Source: Shimwellia blattae DSM 4481 = NBRC 105725
GTDB lineage: Bacteria; Pseudomonadota; Gammaproteobacteria; Enterobacterales; Enterobacteriaceae
NCBI RefSeq assembly: GCF_000262305.1
Contig: NC_017910.1
Span: 1,426,001-1,490,000 of the forward strand
Direction of reading: 5' to 3'
Length of the DNA: 64,000 nt
Positions 54,494-62,287 of this stretch are shown piece after piece; position 1 is the stretch's first letter, and each line of letters begins with the position of its first letter. Under the pieces are notes generated by a model. The model had not been told where the DNA came from, made no database searches, and saw nothing but the letters and a program-made list of their open reading frames with translations. Made by a program: the position numbers and the translations under genes.

Positions 54494-56184
54494 TGATGAA
54501 AACCTGTAAAAATTTTCGTTACTGGGTGGTGGTGTGCGCCATCCTGTACCTGTTTTATTACCTGTTCCCGGTGGAGTATCGCCTGCTGTGGCAGCCGGAT
54601 GAAACCCGCTACGCGGAGATAAGCCGCGAGATGCTGGTCAGCCGGGAGTGGGTCGTGCCGCATTTTCTCGGGCTGCGTTATTTTGAAAAACCGATCGCCG
54701 GTTACTGGATCAACGCGCTGGGCCAGTGGCTGCTGGGAGATTCAAATTTAGCGGTGCGCTTTGGCAGTATCTTGTCCACCACCCTGAGCGCGCTGCTGGG
54801 CGGGTGCCTGGCGTGGTCCCTGTGGCGCGACAGGCTGGTGGCGTTGTTGTCTGGCGCTATCTTCCTCAGCGCGATGCTGGTTTATGGTATCGGGACATAT
54901 GCGGTACTGGATCCGATGCTTACCCTGTGGATGACGCTGGCCATGTGCAGCTTCTGGTGGGGGGCCAATGCCGCCACACCCGGGGGGAAAGCCGGTGGTT
55001 ATCTGCTGCTGGGGGTCGCCTGCGGCATGGGGGTGATGACCAAAGGCTTCCTGGCGCTGGCGGTGCCGGTGATTGGGGTGCTGCCCTGGGTTATTGCCAC
55101 CCGGCGCTGGCGCGAGGTGCTGACCTGGGGCTGGCTGTCTGTGGCGGCAGCGGTGCTGGTGGTGCTGCCCTGGGGGCTGGCGATTGCCCGCCGGGAGCCA
55201 GACTTCTGGCGTTACTTCTTCTGGGTGGAGCATATTCAGCGCTTTGCCCGCAGTGATGCCCAGCATAAAGCGCCTTTCTGGTATTACCTGCCAGTGCTGA
55301 TTCTGGGCTGTCTGCCCTGGCTTGGTTTACTGCCCGGGGCGCTGCGCCTGGGCTGGAAGGAAAGCGCCGGGCGGCGGGAGGCGTTATACCTGCTGGGCTG
55401 GGTGCTGATGCCGCTGATTTTTTTCAGCATCGCCAAAGGGAAGCTGGTGACATACATCATGCCCTGCTTTGTGCCGCTGGCGCTGCTGATGGCCCGCTAT
55501 GCTACCGGGCTGGCAACAGCGCAGGGGGCGCAGGCGCTGCGGGTATTCCGGGCCAATGGGGTGATTAACCTGCTGGTGGGTATCGCCGGAGGCGTCGCCG
55601 CACTGGTGCTGGCACCCTGTTTTTACCGCGAGCCGCCGCTATGGTTGCCCCCGGAGTTATATAAAACTTTCCTTGCGCTGCTGGGGTTTACTTTCTGGGG
55701 GGTTACCGGCTGGTTATTGCTCCGGGATCCGCTCCGGCGCTGGCCCGGGGCGATATTGTGCCCGCTTGGGGTTGCACTGGCGTTTGGCCTGGCGGTACCG
55801 GATCGCATTATGGACAGTAAAAACCCGCAGGTGCTTATTGCTTTCGCCCGGGAGCCCCTGGACAACAGCCGCTACATTCTGAGCAATAATGTGGGGGTGG
55901 CGGCGGGGCTGGCCTGGATGCTTAAACGCAGCGATATTCAGCTCTATGGCTCAAAAGGCGAGCTGAAGTATGGCATTAATTATCCGGACGGGGCCGGGCA
56001 ATATGTCAGCCGTGAGGATTTCAGCCACTGGCTGGCGCAACATCGTCAGGAGGGGCGCGTCTCGCTGGTATTACACCTGGGCCATGGCGAAGATCCCGAC
56101 CATTTACCGCTGCCTGTACCGGACCGTATCTACCAGCCGGGGAGTACAAGCCGCCAGGTTCTGCTGGAGTATCTCCCCCGGTGA
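54493..56184 (+). CDS. arnT: Lipid A aminoarabinose transferase
   Basis: A GT83-family inner-membrane glycosyltransferase that adds L-Ara4N to lipid A on the periplasmic side. 563 residues with about a dozen membrane segments. The conserved WQPDETRYAEISREML loop follows helix 1. I chose ATG 54493, which overlaps the arnD stop; ATG 54496 is equally possible. The frame extends eleven codons further up inside arnD. Confidence 0.95.
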   Translation: MMKTCKNFRYWVVVCAILYLFYYLFPVEYRLLWQPDETRYAEISREMLVSREWVVPHFLGLRYFEKPIAGYWINALGQWLLGDSNLAVRFGSILSTTLSALLGGCLAWSLWRDRLVALLSGAIFLSAMLVYGIGTYAVLDPMLTLWMTLAMCSFWWGANAATPGGKAGGYLLLGVACGMGVMTKGFLALAVPVIGVLPWVIATRRWREVLTWGWLSVAAAVLVVLPWGLAIARREPDFWRYFFWVEHIQRFARSDAQHKAPFWYYLPVLILGCLPWLGLLPGALRLGWKESAGRREALYLLGWVLMPLIFFSIAKGKLVTYIMPCFVPLALLMARYATGLATAQGAQALRVFRANGVINLLVGIAGGVAALVLAPCFYREPPLWLPPELYKTFLALLGFTFWGVTGWLLLRDPLRRWPGAILCPLGVALAFGLAVPDRIMDSKNPQVLIAFAREPLDNSRYILSNNVGVAAGLAWMLKRSDIQLYGSKGELKYGINYPDGAGQYVSREDFSHWLAQHRQEGRVSLVLHLGHGEDPDHLPLPVPDRIYQPGSTSRQVLLEYLPR

Positions 56185-56510
56185 GCGGCTGGCTGCTGCT
56201 GGTGGGGGCCAGCGTGCTGAGCTGCCTGGGCCAGTTGTGCCAGAAGCAGGCGGCGCTCTCAGGCTACCATCGCTCCCGGGTGGTGGGCTGGCTGGCGCTG
56301 GCGCTGTTACTGCTGGCGGGCGGCATGCTGCTGTGGCTGGGGGTTTTACAGCGCCTGCCGGTGGGGGTGGCTTACCCGCTGCTGAGCCTGAATATTGTCT
56401 GGGTGACGCTGGGCGCCCGGGCCTTGTGGGGTGAGCAGGTATCGCGGCGCCACTGGCTGGGGATCGGGCTGATTGTGGCCGGGGTGATACTGGTCGGGGG
56501 GAGTGCCTGA
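56181..56510 (+). CDS. arnE: Undecaprenyl-phosphate-Ara4N flippase subunit ArnE
   Basis: A small multidrug-resistance-type membrane protein (109 residues, about four helices). With ArnF it flips undecaprenyl-phosphate-Ara4N to the outer face. The start is GTG 56181, overlapping the arnT stop. The stop overlaps the arnF start (TGATG). Confidence 0.92.
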   Translation: MSGWLLLVGASVLSCLGQLCQKQAALSGYHRSRVVGWLALALLLLAGGMLLWLGVLQRLPVGVAYPLLSLNIVWVTLGARALWGEQVSRRHWLGIGLIVAGVILVGGSA

Positions 56511-56878
56511 TGGGGGTGTTCTGGGCGTTGTGCAGTGTTCTGCTGGTCAGTATCGCGCAGTTGCTGATGCGCTACGCCATGCAGCAGCTCCCGCCTGGCT
56601 CACTGGCGGCGCTGTTTTCCGGCCCGGGGCCGGTGATGATCCTCGCCTGTGGGGTAGGGGGGTATCTGGCCTCGATGGGGTGCTGGTTTATGGCGCTGCG
56701 GCGTATTCCGCTAAGCCGTGCTTATTCGCTGTTAAGCCTGAGCTATGTACTGGTGTGGGGAGCGGCACTGCTGCTGCCGGGGTTCGGGGAGCATTTTTCC
56801 CGGGCGGGGGCGGCGGGTGTAGTGCTGATTGTCGCCGGGGTGATGGTTATCTTCAGCCCACAGTCGGGCAGAAGATAA
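56510..56878 (+). CDS. arnF: Undecaprenyl-phosphate-Ara4N flippase subunit ArnF
   Basis: Second flippase subunit, 122 residues with about four membrane helices of the SMR type; SRAYSLLSLSYVLVW is typical. It ends the arn operon and is followed by a 10-bp hairpin. Confidence 0.92.
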   Translation: MGVFWALCSVLLVSIAQLLMRYAMQQLPPGSLAALFSGPGPVMILACGVGGYLASMGCWFMALRRIPLSRAYSLLSLSYVLVWGAALLLPGFGEHFSRAGAAGVVLIVAGVMVIFSPQSGRR

Positions 56879-56889
56879 CGGGTGATTTA

Positions 56890-56918
56890 CCGGAAGCCCG
56901 GCGAGGCGGGGCTTCCGG
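56890..56918. terminator. Hairpin between arnF and the repeat-protein gene
   Basis: CCGGAAGCCC (56890-56899) pairs perfectly with GGGCTTCCGG (56909-56918), between two convergent genes. No T-run follows. Confidence 0.6.
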
Positions 56919-56931
56919 GGCAGAATCACGA

Positions 56932-58056
56932 TCAGAAAGAGCGATGGAAGTTGGCGATGGGCAGTACCGGTACTGCGGCGTTGGTTGCCACGTTAATCAG
57001 ACCAATTTGTAAACCTTCCAGGTTATTGGTGACGTTCACCAGACCAATCTGGAAGTTTGTCGCGCTGGCGCTGTTTAACAAGCCGAAGTCGAAGGTGCTG
57101 CTGCCGGTGGACATGTTTACCACCCCGAGGTTCATGCCGGTCACGTTGTTGGCTACGTTAAATGCGCCCAGGTTCATACCGGTGACGTCATGTGACAAGT
57201 TAATCGCCCCCATGTTGAAACCGGTGACATCGCCGGTCCAGTTCAGGGCGCTGATGTTGGCGCCGGTCATATTGCCGGATTTATTAAATCCCGCCACGTT
57301 CAGGCCGGTAACATCGCCGGAGACGTTAACAATCCCCGCATTCACCCCGGTAATTTTACCTTCGCTCCAGTTACCCAGTGCGCCAATATTGACCCCCTGA
57401 ACATCGGCGGTGTGGTTAAGCAGCGAGACGTTCAGGCCCTGCGTGTTGCCCGCGGTCCAGTTAAGTGGCGCAACGTTCACCCCTTTGACTTCGCCTCCGG
57501 TATAGTTACCCACCCCGACGATATTGGCACCATAAATGCTGCCTTCGGTATCATTCCCCAGGCCTACGGTGTTCAGGCCGGTAATATTGCCGGTTGAATA
57601 GTTCCCAAGGCCCGCCAGGTTCCAGCCGGTGGCATTGGCGGTGGTGTTGGCAAGGCCCAGGTTAAGGCCCGTCATGTTGGCGGTGCCGCTGTAAAGGCCA
57701 ATGCTGGCACCGTTGAGGTTACCAAGCTGGTTAGCCAGGCCAATATTCAGGCCGTTATCTTCGCCCCCGTGCCAGTTAAACAGGTTAAGCGCCATCCCGT
57801 TCATACCGTTACGGATATGGTCACCACCGACACCCAGCTCCAGCCCGTTCAGTTTGTCCATTTCCGTATAACCGAGGATCGGCATATCAACACCGTTAAC
57901 GGTGCCGGTTTGCCCGTAGAGAAATGTACCGTGGAAACCGTTGACCTCGGTATCATCCGGAAGATTGCCGAAAGAGGAGAGCTGCACCGGGGCCGCATAA
58001 CCCGCGCCGGATACCAGTGCGCATGACAGTAATAAACCTAGTGTTGAACGTTTCAT
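56932..58056 (-). CDS. Secreted repeat protein, LA_2272-like surface repeat family
   Basis: 374 residues with a signal peptide ending GYAA. From about residue 100 to 325 it is built of at least twelve tandem repeats of 14-16 residues with the pattern TGxNxxxxxNxx..V, rich in Gly, Asn and Thr. The C-terminus (GLINVATNAAVPVLPIANF) is typical of proteins annotated as LA_2272/VC2662-like. Such repeats suggest a beta-solenoid or other elongated surface or periplasmic fold. The function is unknown. It stands alone between the arn operon and an AT-rich island. Confidence 0.7.
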   Translation of the reverse strand: MKRSTLGLLLSCALVSGAGYAAPVQLSSFGNLPDDTEVNGFHGTFLYGQTGTVNGVDMPILGYTEMDKLNGLELGVGGDHIRNGMNGMALNLFNWHGGEDNGLNIGLANQLGNLNGASIGLYSGTANMTGLNLGLANTTANATGWNLAGLGNYSTGNITGLNTVGLGNDTEGSIYGANIVGVGNYTGGEVKGVNVAPLNWTAGNTQGLNVSLLNHTADVQGVNIGALGNWSEGKITGVNAGIVNVSGDVTGLNVAGFNKSGNMTGANISALNWTGDVTGFNMGAINLSHDVTGMNLGAFNVANNVTGMNLGVVNMSTGSSTFDFGLLNSASATNFQIGLVNVTNNLEGLQIGLINVATNAAVPVLPIANFHRSF

Positions 58057-58480
58057 TTTTTTCCCTGTTTTTCTTATGCAGAAAATCCGCAGTTATGTTG
58101 GTGCACTGTTTTAATGGTTTTATTATCCACAGCCATCATGGCAGGTGGGTAATAAATGTACTGGTCATGCATACTTATAAACAGCGACACCCATTGGATA
58201 TAAAATACCGCGCTGTGTTAATCAGGATTCGCTAAATGTGCCGCTAAGAAATATTAATATGAATGAATTGTGCTTATCGTCCATTGTCAAGTACCATATG
58301 GGCGGTGATTATTGCCCCCGGTGATTAATGTCTGACCGGGGCGATAGTTTATTATCCGGTGGAAACCTCTTTCTGCGATTTCCCCGCACAATGGCTCTTT
58401 TCCGCTAATCATATTGTCATCGCGGTATGTTATTGATATTTGTGGCAATTAAGGTAATTTTTAAATTTTTCTACCGGTAC
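58057..58480. other. AT-rich intergenic region before the T6SS island
   Basis: About 420 bases between the repeat-protein gene start and the first island repeat. I see no gene with a credible start and no recognised regulatory motif. Composition changes here from GC-rich to AT-rich, so it may include the island edge. Confidence 0.4.
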
Positions 58481-59036
58481 GGTATTCCGTATTTGGATGA
58501 TTACGAACAGCAGTGATCACCGCATTCTATCTGTCACTCGGTCTGTTCTGCCACAATGACTGGCTGGGTGAAAAAATTCTGTATCTGCAGCAAACCGTAG
58601 GGCACGAGAAAAGCGCAGGGATCTCTAAGGCTGTTTGTATACGTTTCCCTTATCTTCAGTTTCTTATGTAATTGATGGTATTGATTGGGAGTAAATAAAA
58701 TATCCAGTCGTAAAACCTGACTATTTATTGTCGTTAAATAAATTCTGGCAAATAGAAAACTGATAACATCATAAATAGTAGAATAATACCAACAATGGAA
58801 AGTCGCACTTTTACACGTAACCAATTGGTGTACTGATTAGGAAGCTCTTTAATGAAACGTATTTGTTCATTATTCATTCCCCGCGTATGAAATGAGTTTT
58901 CTTTAAAGTATAATGCTTTAATAAAGAATGCATCACGCATAAATGAGAAAAATAACCCCCCATCCTGATAAATTAAAACTTCAACTGGTCTTGCTCCAAA
59001 TTTTTCAACAAATAGCGAGCAAAGAGTAATGAATTT
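58481..59036. repeat. Long direct repeat A (copy 1) of the T6SS island
   Basis: About 555 bases that recur at 61047-61600 with only scattered differences by eye. It covers the last two thirds of the 140-residue membrane protein gene plus about 250 bases downstream of it. It marks a tandem duplication of the locus. Confidence 0.85.
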
Positions 59037-59156
59037 ATTTTTCGAAGCACGATCGTAAATGATGGAAATAATAACCGTAAGTATTAGGCATAAACACAAT
59101 GCTAATCCAATCGGGTTTCGATACATAATTATAAAATTAATTACCGAAAATTTCAT
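58734..59156 (-). CDS. Putative membrane immunity-type protein, copy 1
   Basis: 140 residues from ATG 59156 (MKFSVINFIIMYR), with GGAG upstream. Two probable membrane helices lie near residues 17-38 and 118-136, with a soluble middle. The family is not recognised. A paralogue lies at 61300-61722: residues from about 46 onward are nearly identical, while residues 10-45 differ strongly. Its start overlaps the stop of the preceding frame (ATGA). Position behind hcp and an effector suggests an immunity role, which is inference. Confidence 0.7.
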   Translation of the reverse strand: MKFSVINFIIMYRNPIGLALCLCLILTVIISIIYDRASKNKFITLCSLFVEKFGARPVEVLIYQDGGLFFSFMRDAFFIKALYFKENSFHTRGMNNEQIRFIKELPNQYTNWLRVKVRLSIVGIILLFMMLSVFYLPEFI

Positions 59157-59518
59157 ACAGCTGTTCTCCACCCTAATGTCCCAACAGCACTTCCCACTGT
59201 ACTACCAGCGTACCCTAAACCAACACCAGCAACACCACCGCCCGTACATAAAAACCGGGATCGAAGGGATAATTTAATGTCTGGGGTGAGGTAGCCCGGC
59301 ACCTTGGGAAAAACAATTACAGTGACACGGTGGCAACCCTCAGCACTAAATACAGTTTTAAATAACCCACTGTATTTTTTGTGCTGATTTATTTGATACC
59401 CGCCTACAACTTTCCTGGCGAGTATCGTGTTGCAAGTCCTGTAAGTCCATTGTACACAGCAGGCTAGTTTGTTATTGACTTCATTACCGCTCGTTAGGCG
59501 GTTGATCTTTCGTTCCAT
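59153..59518 (-). CDS. Uncharacterised small protein with C-terminal glycine zipper
   Basis: A frame of up to 121 residues, beginning inside the end of hcp. The C-terminus (GGGVAGVGLGYAGSTVGSAVG) has glycine spacing like a membrane-inserting glycine zipper. Its stop overlaps the ATG of the next gene (ATGA), which suggests it is really translated. No ribosome binding site was seen at the 59518 ATG, so the start could lie elsewhere or it may depend on read-through from hcp. Not recognised; a truncated toxin or small effector is possible but unproven. Confidence 0.45.
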   Translation of the reverse strand: MERKINRLTSGNEVNNKLACCVQWTYRTCNTILARKVVGGYQINQHKKYSGLFKTVFSAEGCHRVTVIVFPKVPGYLTPDIKLSLRSRFLCTGGGVAGVGLGYAGSTVGSAVGTLGWRTAV

Positions 59519-59985
59519 GAGTCTGTGTACTGGATATTACCATCAAGAATTTTCCATGTTATTTTTTCATACTGCAGGCTGACGCTTTCAACGTGATTCA
59601 TTTTGTCATTACCAGCCAGTTTAACGTTTGGTACGCCACAATTAACGCCTGTTATTTTCACATTTTCCATAAGGACCGAGTAATAACAAACCTCTTGTCC
59701 GGCATGGTTGATATGATAAAAACGAATTTCAGCACTTTTCAGAGTTTGTCCTGTTGCTGCTGCTTTGTACAGGTAGGGCGTAGAGCTATCAACTTCTTTT
59801 TCAATCATCATTGATGAATGCTGGCGAGTACCGGTAATCTTACCATTGGCATTATCTACTGGAATATTAATCCCGTGGCTTAATCCAATGATCTCTATGC
59901 TTCCATCTCGATCCTGAACATCTACAGAACCTTTAATATCTGCTCCACCATCGTCTTTAATCCACATATACGGAGGGATAGGCAT
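59494..59985 (-). CDS. hcp: Type VI secretion system tube protein Hcp
   Basis: 163 residues of the Hcp1 family, which forms the hexameric rings of the T6SS tube and carries small effectors. Typical strings are MWIKDDGGADIKGSVDV, SPYLYKAAATGQTLKSAE and the C-terminal DSWNERSTA. AGGAGA lies at good spacing before the ATG; this ribosome binding site is encoded in the last codons of the preceding immunity-type gene. No other T6SS structural gene is in the window, so this is an orphan hcp island. Confidence 0.93.
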   Translation of the reverse strand: MPIPPYMWIKDDGGADIKGSVDVQDRDGSIEIIGLSHGINIPVDNANGKITGTRQHSSMMIEKEVDSSTPYLYKAAATGQTLKSAEIRFYHINHAGQEVCYYSVLMENVKITGVNCGVPNVKLAGNDKMNHVESVSLQYEKITWKILDGNIQYTDSWNERSTA

Positions 59986-59986
59986 T

Positions 59987-60259
59987 TTATTTTCTCCTGA
60001 TTAATTTGAACGCTAGCATGGTTAAAATGTAAAGCACGGTTGTTATTGAAAAAATACTGATTACTGATATATAAACGTAGAGTTCATAAAAATTATCTGC
60101 TCCAGGCTCTTCTGAATCATAGATAAATCGCCCTAATTCGAGTGTTAAATTGTGATTCATCCATATTTCCGGGGGGCCAATTGCGCGTCCTACACATAAA
60201 GACAGAAGGATGTAATATAATATTTTTGAAGTTTTACGAACAAATATAGGTATAGTCAC
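59987..60259 (-). CDS. Putative immunity protein of the Tlde1-type effector
   Basis: 90 residues from GTG 60259 (MTIPIFVRKTSKILYY), preceded by GAGG. Two hydrophobic segments (near 10-27 and 65-83) flank an acidic middle (YDSEEPGADNFYE), suggesting a membrane-anchored protein with a periplasmic loop. It overlaps the effector end by 26 bases and its stop is one base before the hcp ATG. A gene in this position behind a DUF2778 effector is usually the immunity gene. I recognise no family. Confidence 0.65.
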   Translation of the reverse strand: MTIPIFVRKTSKILYYILLSLCVGRAIGPPEIWMNHNLTLELGRFIYDSEEPGADNFYELYVYISVISIFSITTVLYILTMLAFKLIRRK

Positions 60260-60755
60260 TGGCAACCACCTCAATCCAGCCACGGGCCATAAGGGAACGC
60301 ATACAGGGAACCTGAATCAGTGATGTGTTCATTAACGCATTACGGATTTGCGCATAATCAGAATTGTGGGCAATGGTGATGCAACCTTCTGAAATAGTTC
60401 CTGGGTGAAGTCTGAATAACCCCCTATAGACGCCGTCTATCCATGTTCCGTCATCAATGCCCCAGTCATCCCGATAGAGAGCAAACCATTCATTATGCCC
60501 AAATTGGGTGCCGTTATAAATTTTATTAAATAAATCAAGAGATTTTTCTCTTATTTTTGATACCAGTCCACCAGAACCACGATCAACAATCCAGTATTTA
60601 CCTGGCGGTATTGGCCCTTCTCCTTTAACAGCACCACATGCGCCTTTGTTTCTGTAAATACTATTACCGGAAAAGGCCATAAATACGCCCACACCATACA
60701 GATTGAAGGGGGCGTAATCTGCGCCGTTTAATATCATTTTCCCTTGCAGTGCCAC
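60234..60755 (-). CDS. T6SS effector with L,D-transpeptidase-like DUF2778 domain (Tlde1-like)
   Basis: 173 residues from GTG 60755 (MALQGKMILNGADY), with AGGA upstream. The start YGVG.FMAFSGN, then GPIPPGKYWIVDR and the motif HPGTISEGCIT are those of DUF2778. His117, Ser122 and Cys125 match the catalytic H...S.GC set of the Tlde1 effectors described in Salmonella, which attack or alter peptidoglycan peptides in target cells. It is the first gene of an operon with the putative immunity gene and hcp, so delivery by Hcp is likely (inference). Confidence 0.85.
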   Translation of the reverse strand: MALQGKMILNGADYAPFNLYGVGVFMAFSGNSIYRNKGACGAVKGEGPIPPGKYWIVDRGSGGLVSKIREKSLDLFNKIYNGTQFGHNEWFALYRDDWGIDDGTWIDGVYRGLFRLHPGTISEGCITIAHNSDYAQIRNALMNTSLIQVPCMRSLMARGWIEVVASDYTYICS

Positions 60756-60985
60756 AGGAATCCTGTTTCTTCTGACCGTTCAGAACATTAATTTTACAGT
60801 TCTCTCCTTCGGCATGCTGGAAATACTTTCTCGGAAAAGAACTTAAAATTAAACGTATTCAGGTTAAATTAAACCTATTTGCTATTCATTATTAAGCCGC
60901 TGATAGTTCATTTTATTAATTATGATGAGAGTAATATATAACACGGATACCCAAAAGGGGCTCTGCATACCTGGTGCTGCGCCGT
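60751..60985. repeat. Direct repeat B (copy 1), promoter region of the effector operon
   Basis: About 235 bases, repeated at 61755-61990 with few differences. It starts at the first codons of the effector gene and covers its upstream region, so it probably carries the operon promoter. No longer gene lies here. Confidence 0.8.
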
Positions 60986-61046
60986 AGTGGCAGGTACGAA
61001 CATGGCGAAGATCGGCAAAGTGTTTGCTGATGTTCGAGATCAGTTG
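60986..61046. other. Unique spacer between repeats B and A'
   Basis: About 60 bases not shared between copies. A plus-strand frame starting ATG 61002 reads MAKIGKVFADVRDQ and continues as GIPYLDDYG into the next repeat, ending at 61076. It looks like the relic tail of a larger gene. Confidence 0.4.
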
Positions 61047-61600
61047 GGTATTCCTTATCTGGATGATTATGGATAGCGGCGGTTACTGCATTCTATCTGT
61101 CATTCGGTCTGTTCTGCCACAATGACTGGCTGGGTGAAAAAATTCTGTATCTGCAGAAAACCGTAGGGCACGAGAAAAGCGCAGGGATCTCTAAGGCTAT
61201 TTGTATACGTTTCCCTTATCTTCAGTTTCTTATGTAATTGATGGTATTGATTGGGAGTAAATAAAATAGTCAGGCGTAAAACCTGACTATTTATTGTCGT
61301 TAAATAAATGCTGACAAATAGAAAACTGATAGCATCATAAATAGTAAAATAATACCGACGATGGAAAGTCGCACTTTTACACGTAACCAATTGGTGTACT
61401 GATTAGGAAGTTCTTTAATGAAGCGTATTTGTTCATTATTCATTCCCCGCGTATGAAATGAATTTTCTTTAAAATATAATGCTTTAATAAAGAATGCGTC
61501 ACGCATAAATGAGAAAAAGAATCCACCATCCTGATAAATTAAAACTTCAGCTGGTTTTGCTCCAAATTTTTCAACAAATAGAGAGCATAGAATCATGAAT
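61047..61600. repeat. Long direct repeat A' (copy 2)
   Basis: Second copy of the 555-base repeat at 58481-59036. It includes most of the second 140-residue membrane protein gene and its downstream flank. The stretch 61047-61299 holds no credible gene of its own. Confidence 0.85.
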
Positions 61601-61722
61601 TTTCTCTTAGCTAACTTGTCATAAATCACGTAAGAAACATAATTAATTATTCCAAGAATCAAAAAGATCCCAGCGATTTCAACTCGATATGTCGTTATAA
61701 AATTAATTGCCGAAAGTTTCAT
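61300..61722 (-). CDS. Putative orphan membrane immunity-type protein, copy 2
   Basis: 140 residues from ATG 61722 (MKLSAINFITTYRVE), with AGGAGGAG upstream. Nearly identical to the copy at 58734-59156 beyond residue 46 but different in residues 10-45, the first membrane segment. No effector or hcp precedes it: the upstream sequence jumps directly to a copy of the effector operon promoter. It therefore looks like an immunity gene kept without its toxin. Function is inferred from context only. Confidence 0.7.
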   Translation of the reverse strand: MKLSAINFITTYRVEIAGIFLILGIINYVSYVIYDKLAKRKFMILCSLFVEKFGAKPAEVLIYQDGGFFFSFMRDAFFIKALYFKENSFHTRGMNNEQIRFIKELPNQYTNWLRVKVRLSIVGIILLFMMLSVFYLSAFI

Positions 61723-61754
61723 ACAACTGTTCTCCTCCTAATTCCCCGATGCGG

Positions 61755-61990
61755 AGCCACAGGAATCCTGTTTCTTCTGATCGTTCAGGACATTAATTGT
61801 ACAGTTCCCTCCCTCGGCATGCTGAAAATACTTTCTCGGAAAAGATCTTAAAATTAAACGTATTCAGGTTAAATTAAACCTGTTGGCTATTCATTATTAA
61901 GCCGCTGATAGTTCATTTTATTAATTATGATGAGGGTAATATATAACGCGGATACCCAAAAGGGGCTCTGCATACCTGGCACTGCGCCGT
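61755..61990. repeat. Direct repeat B' (copy 2), promoter region
   Basis: Second copy of the 235-base repeat B. Here it is fused, after the first five bases of the effector coding start (GTGGC), to sequence just upstream of the orphan immunity-type gene. The effector, its immunity gene, hcp and the small frame are absent between them. Confidence 0.8.
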
Positions 61991-62159
61991 TGTTCGCCCA
62001 CCCCGGTGCTGGCGGCTGTAAAGGTAGCGGGACATATTCACAGGCAGCCCTGATACAACGCCAGTGATTCAGGCTACACATTTACGCCGTTATATGATGT
62101 ACTAATGGACTGTGTGAAAATACGTAATTTACTGTAAGACAAACAGAATCTACGTTTAA
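61991..62159. other. Intergenic region between the island and the thiM leader
   Basis: About 170 bases. I see no gene. The thiM promoter should lie in its second half; composition is returning to the host average. Confidence 0.45.
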
Positions 62160-62240
62160 AGACTCGGGGTGCCCTTCCTGGTGAAGGCTGAGAAATACCC
62201 GTACCACCTGATCTGGATAATGCCAGCGTAGGGAAGTCTG
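62160..62240 (+). promoter_or_regulatory. TPP (thi-box) riboswitch upstream of thiM
   Basis: The region has the conserved THI-element order: ACTCGGGGTGCCC, then GGCTGAGAAATACCC, then ACCTGATCTGGATAATGCC and GCGTAGGGAAGT. It lies about 50 bases before the thiM start. Binding of thiamine pyrophosphate would lower thiMD expression; E. coli thiM has the same control. Confidence 0.95.
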
Positions 62241-62287
62241 ATATCTGACCGGTATCTCTTCCCGCGCCGGGCAGGAGCGTTAACCCT

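Noticed and set aside
58534..58824. Minus-strand frames 58534-58824 and 61100-61390, similar to each other
   Set aside because: Their similarity is explained by the DNA duplication. They overlap the end of the 140-residue genes in another frame and lack starts with ribosome binding sites.
61887..62081. 64-codon minus-strand frame upstream of repeat B'
   Set aside because: Only part is shared with the other repeat copy and the composition is unlike a protein; no ribosome binding site.
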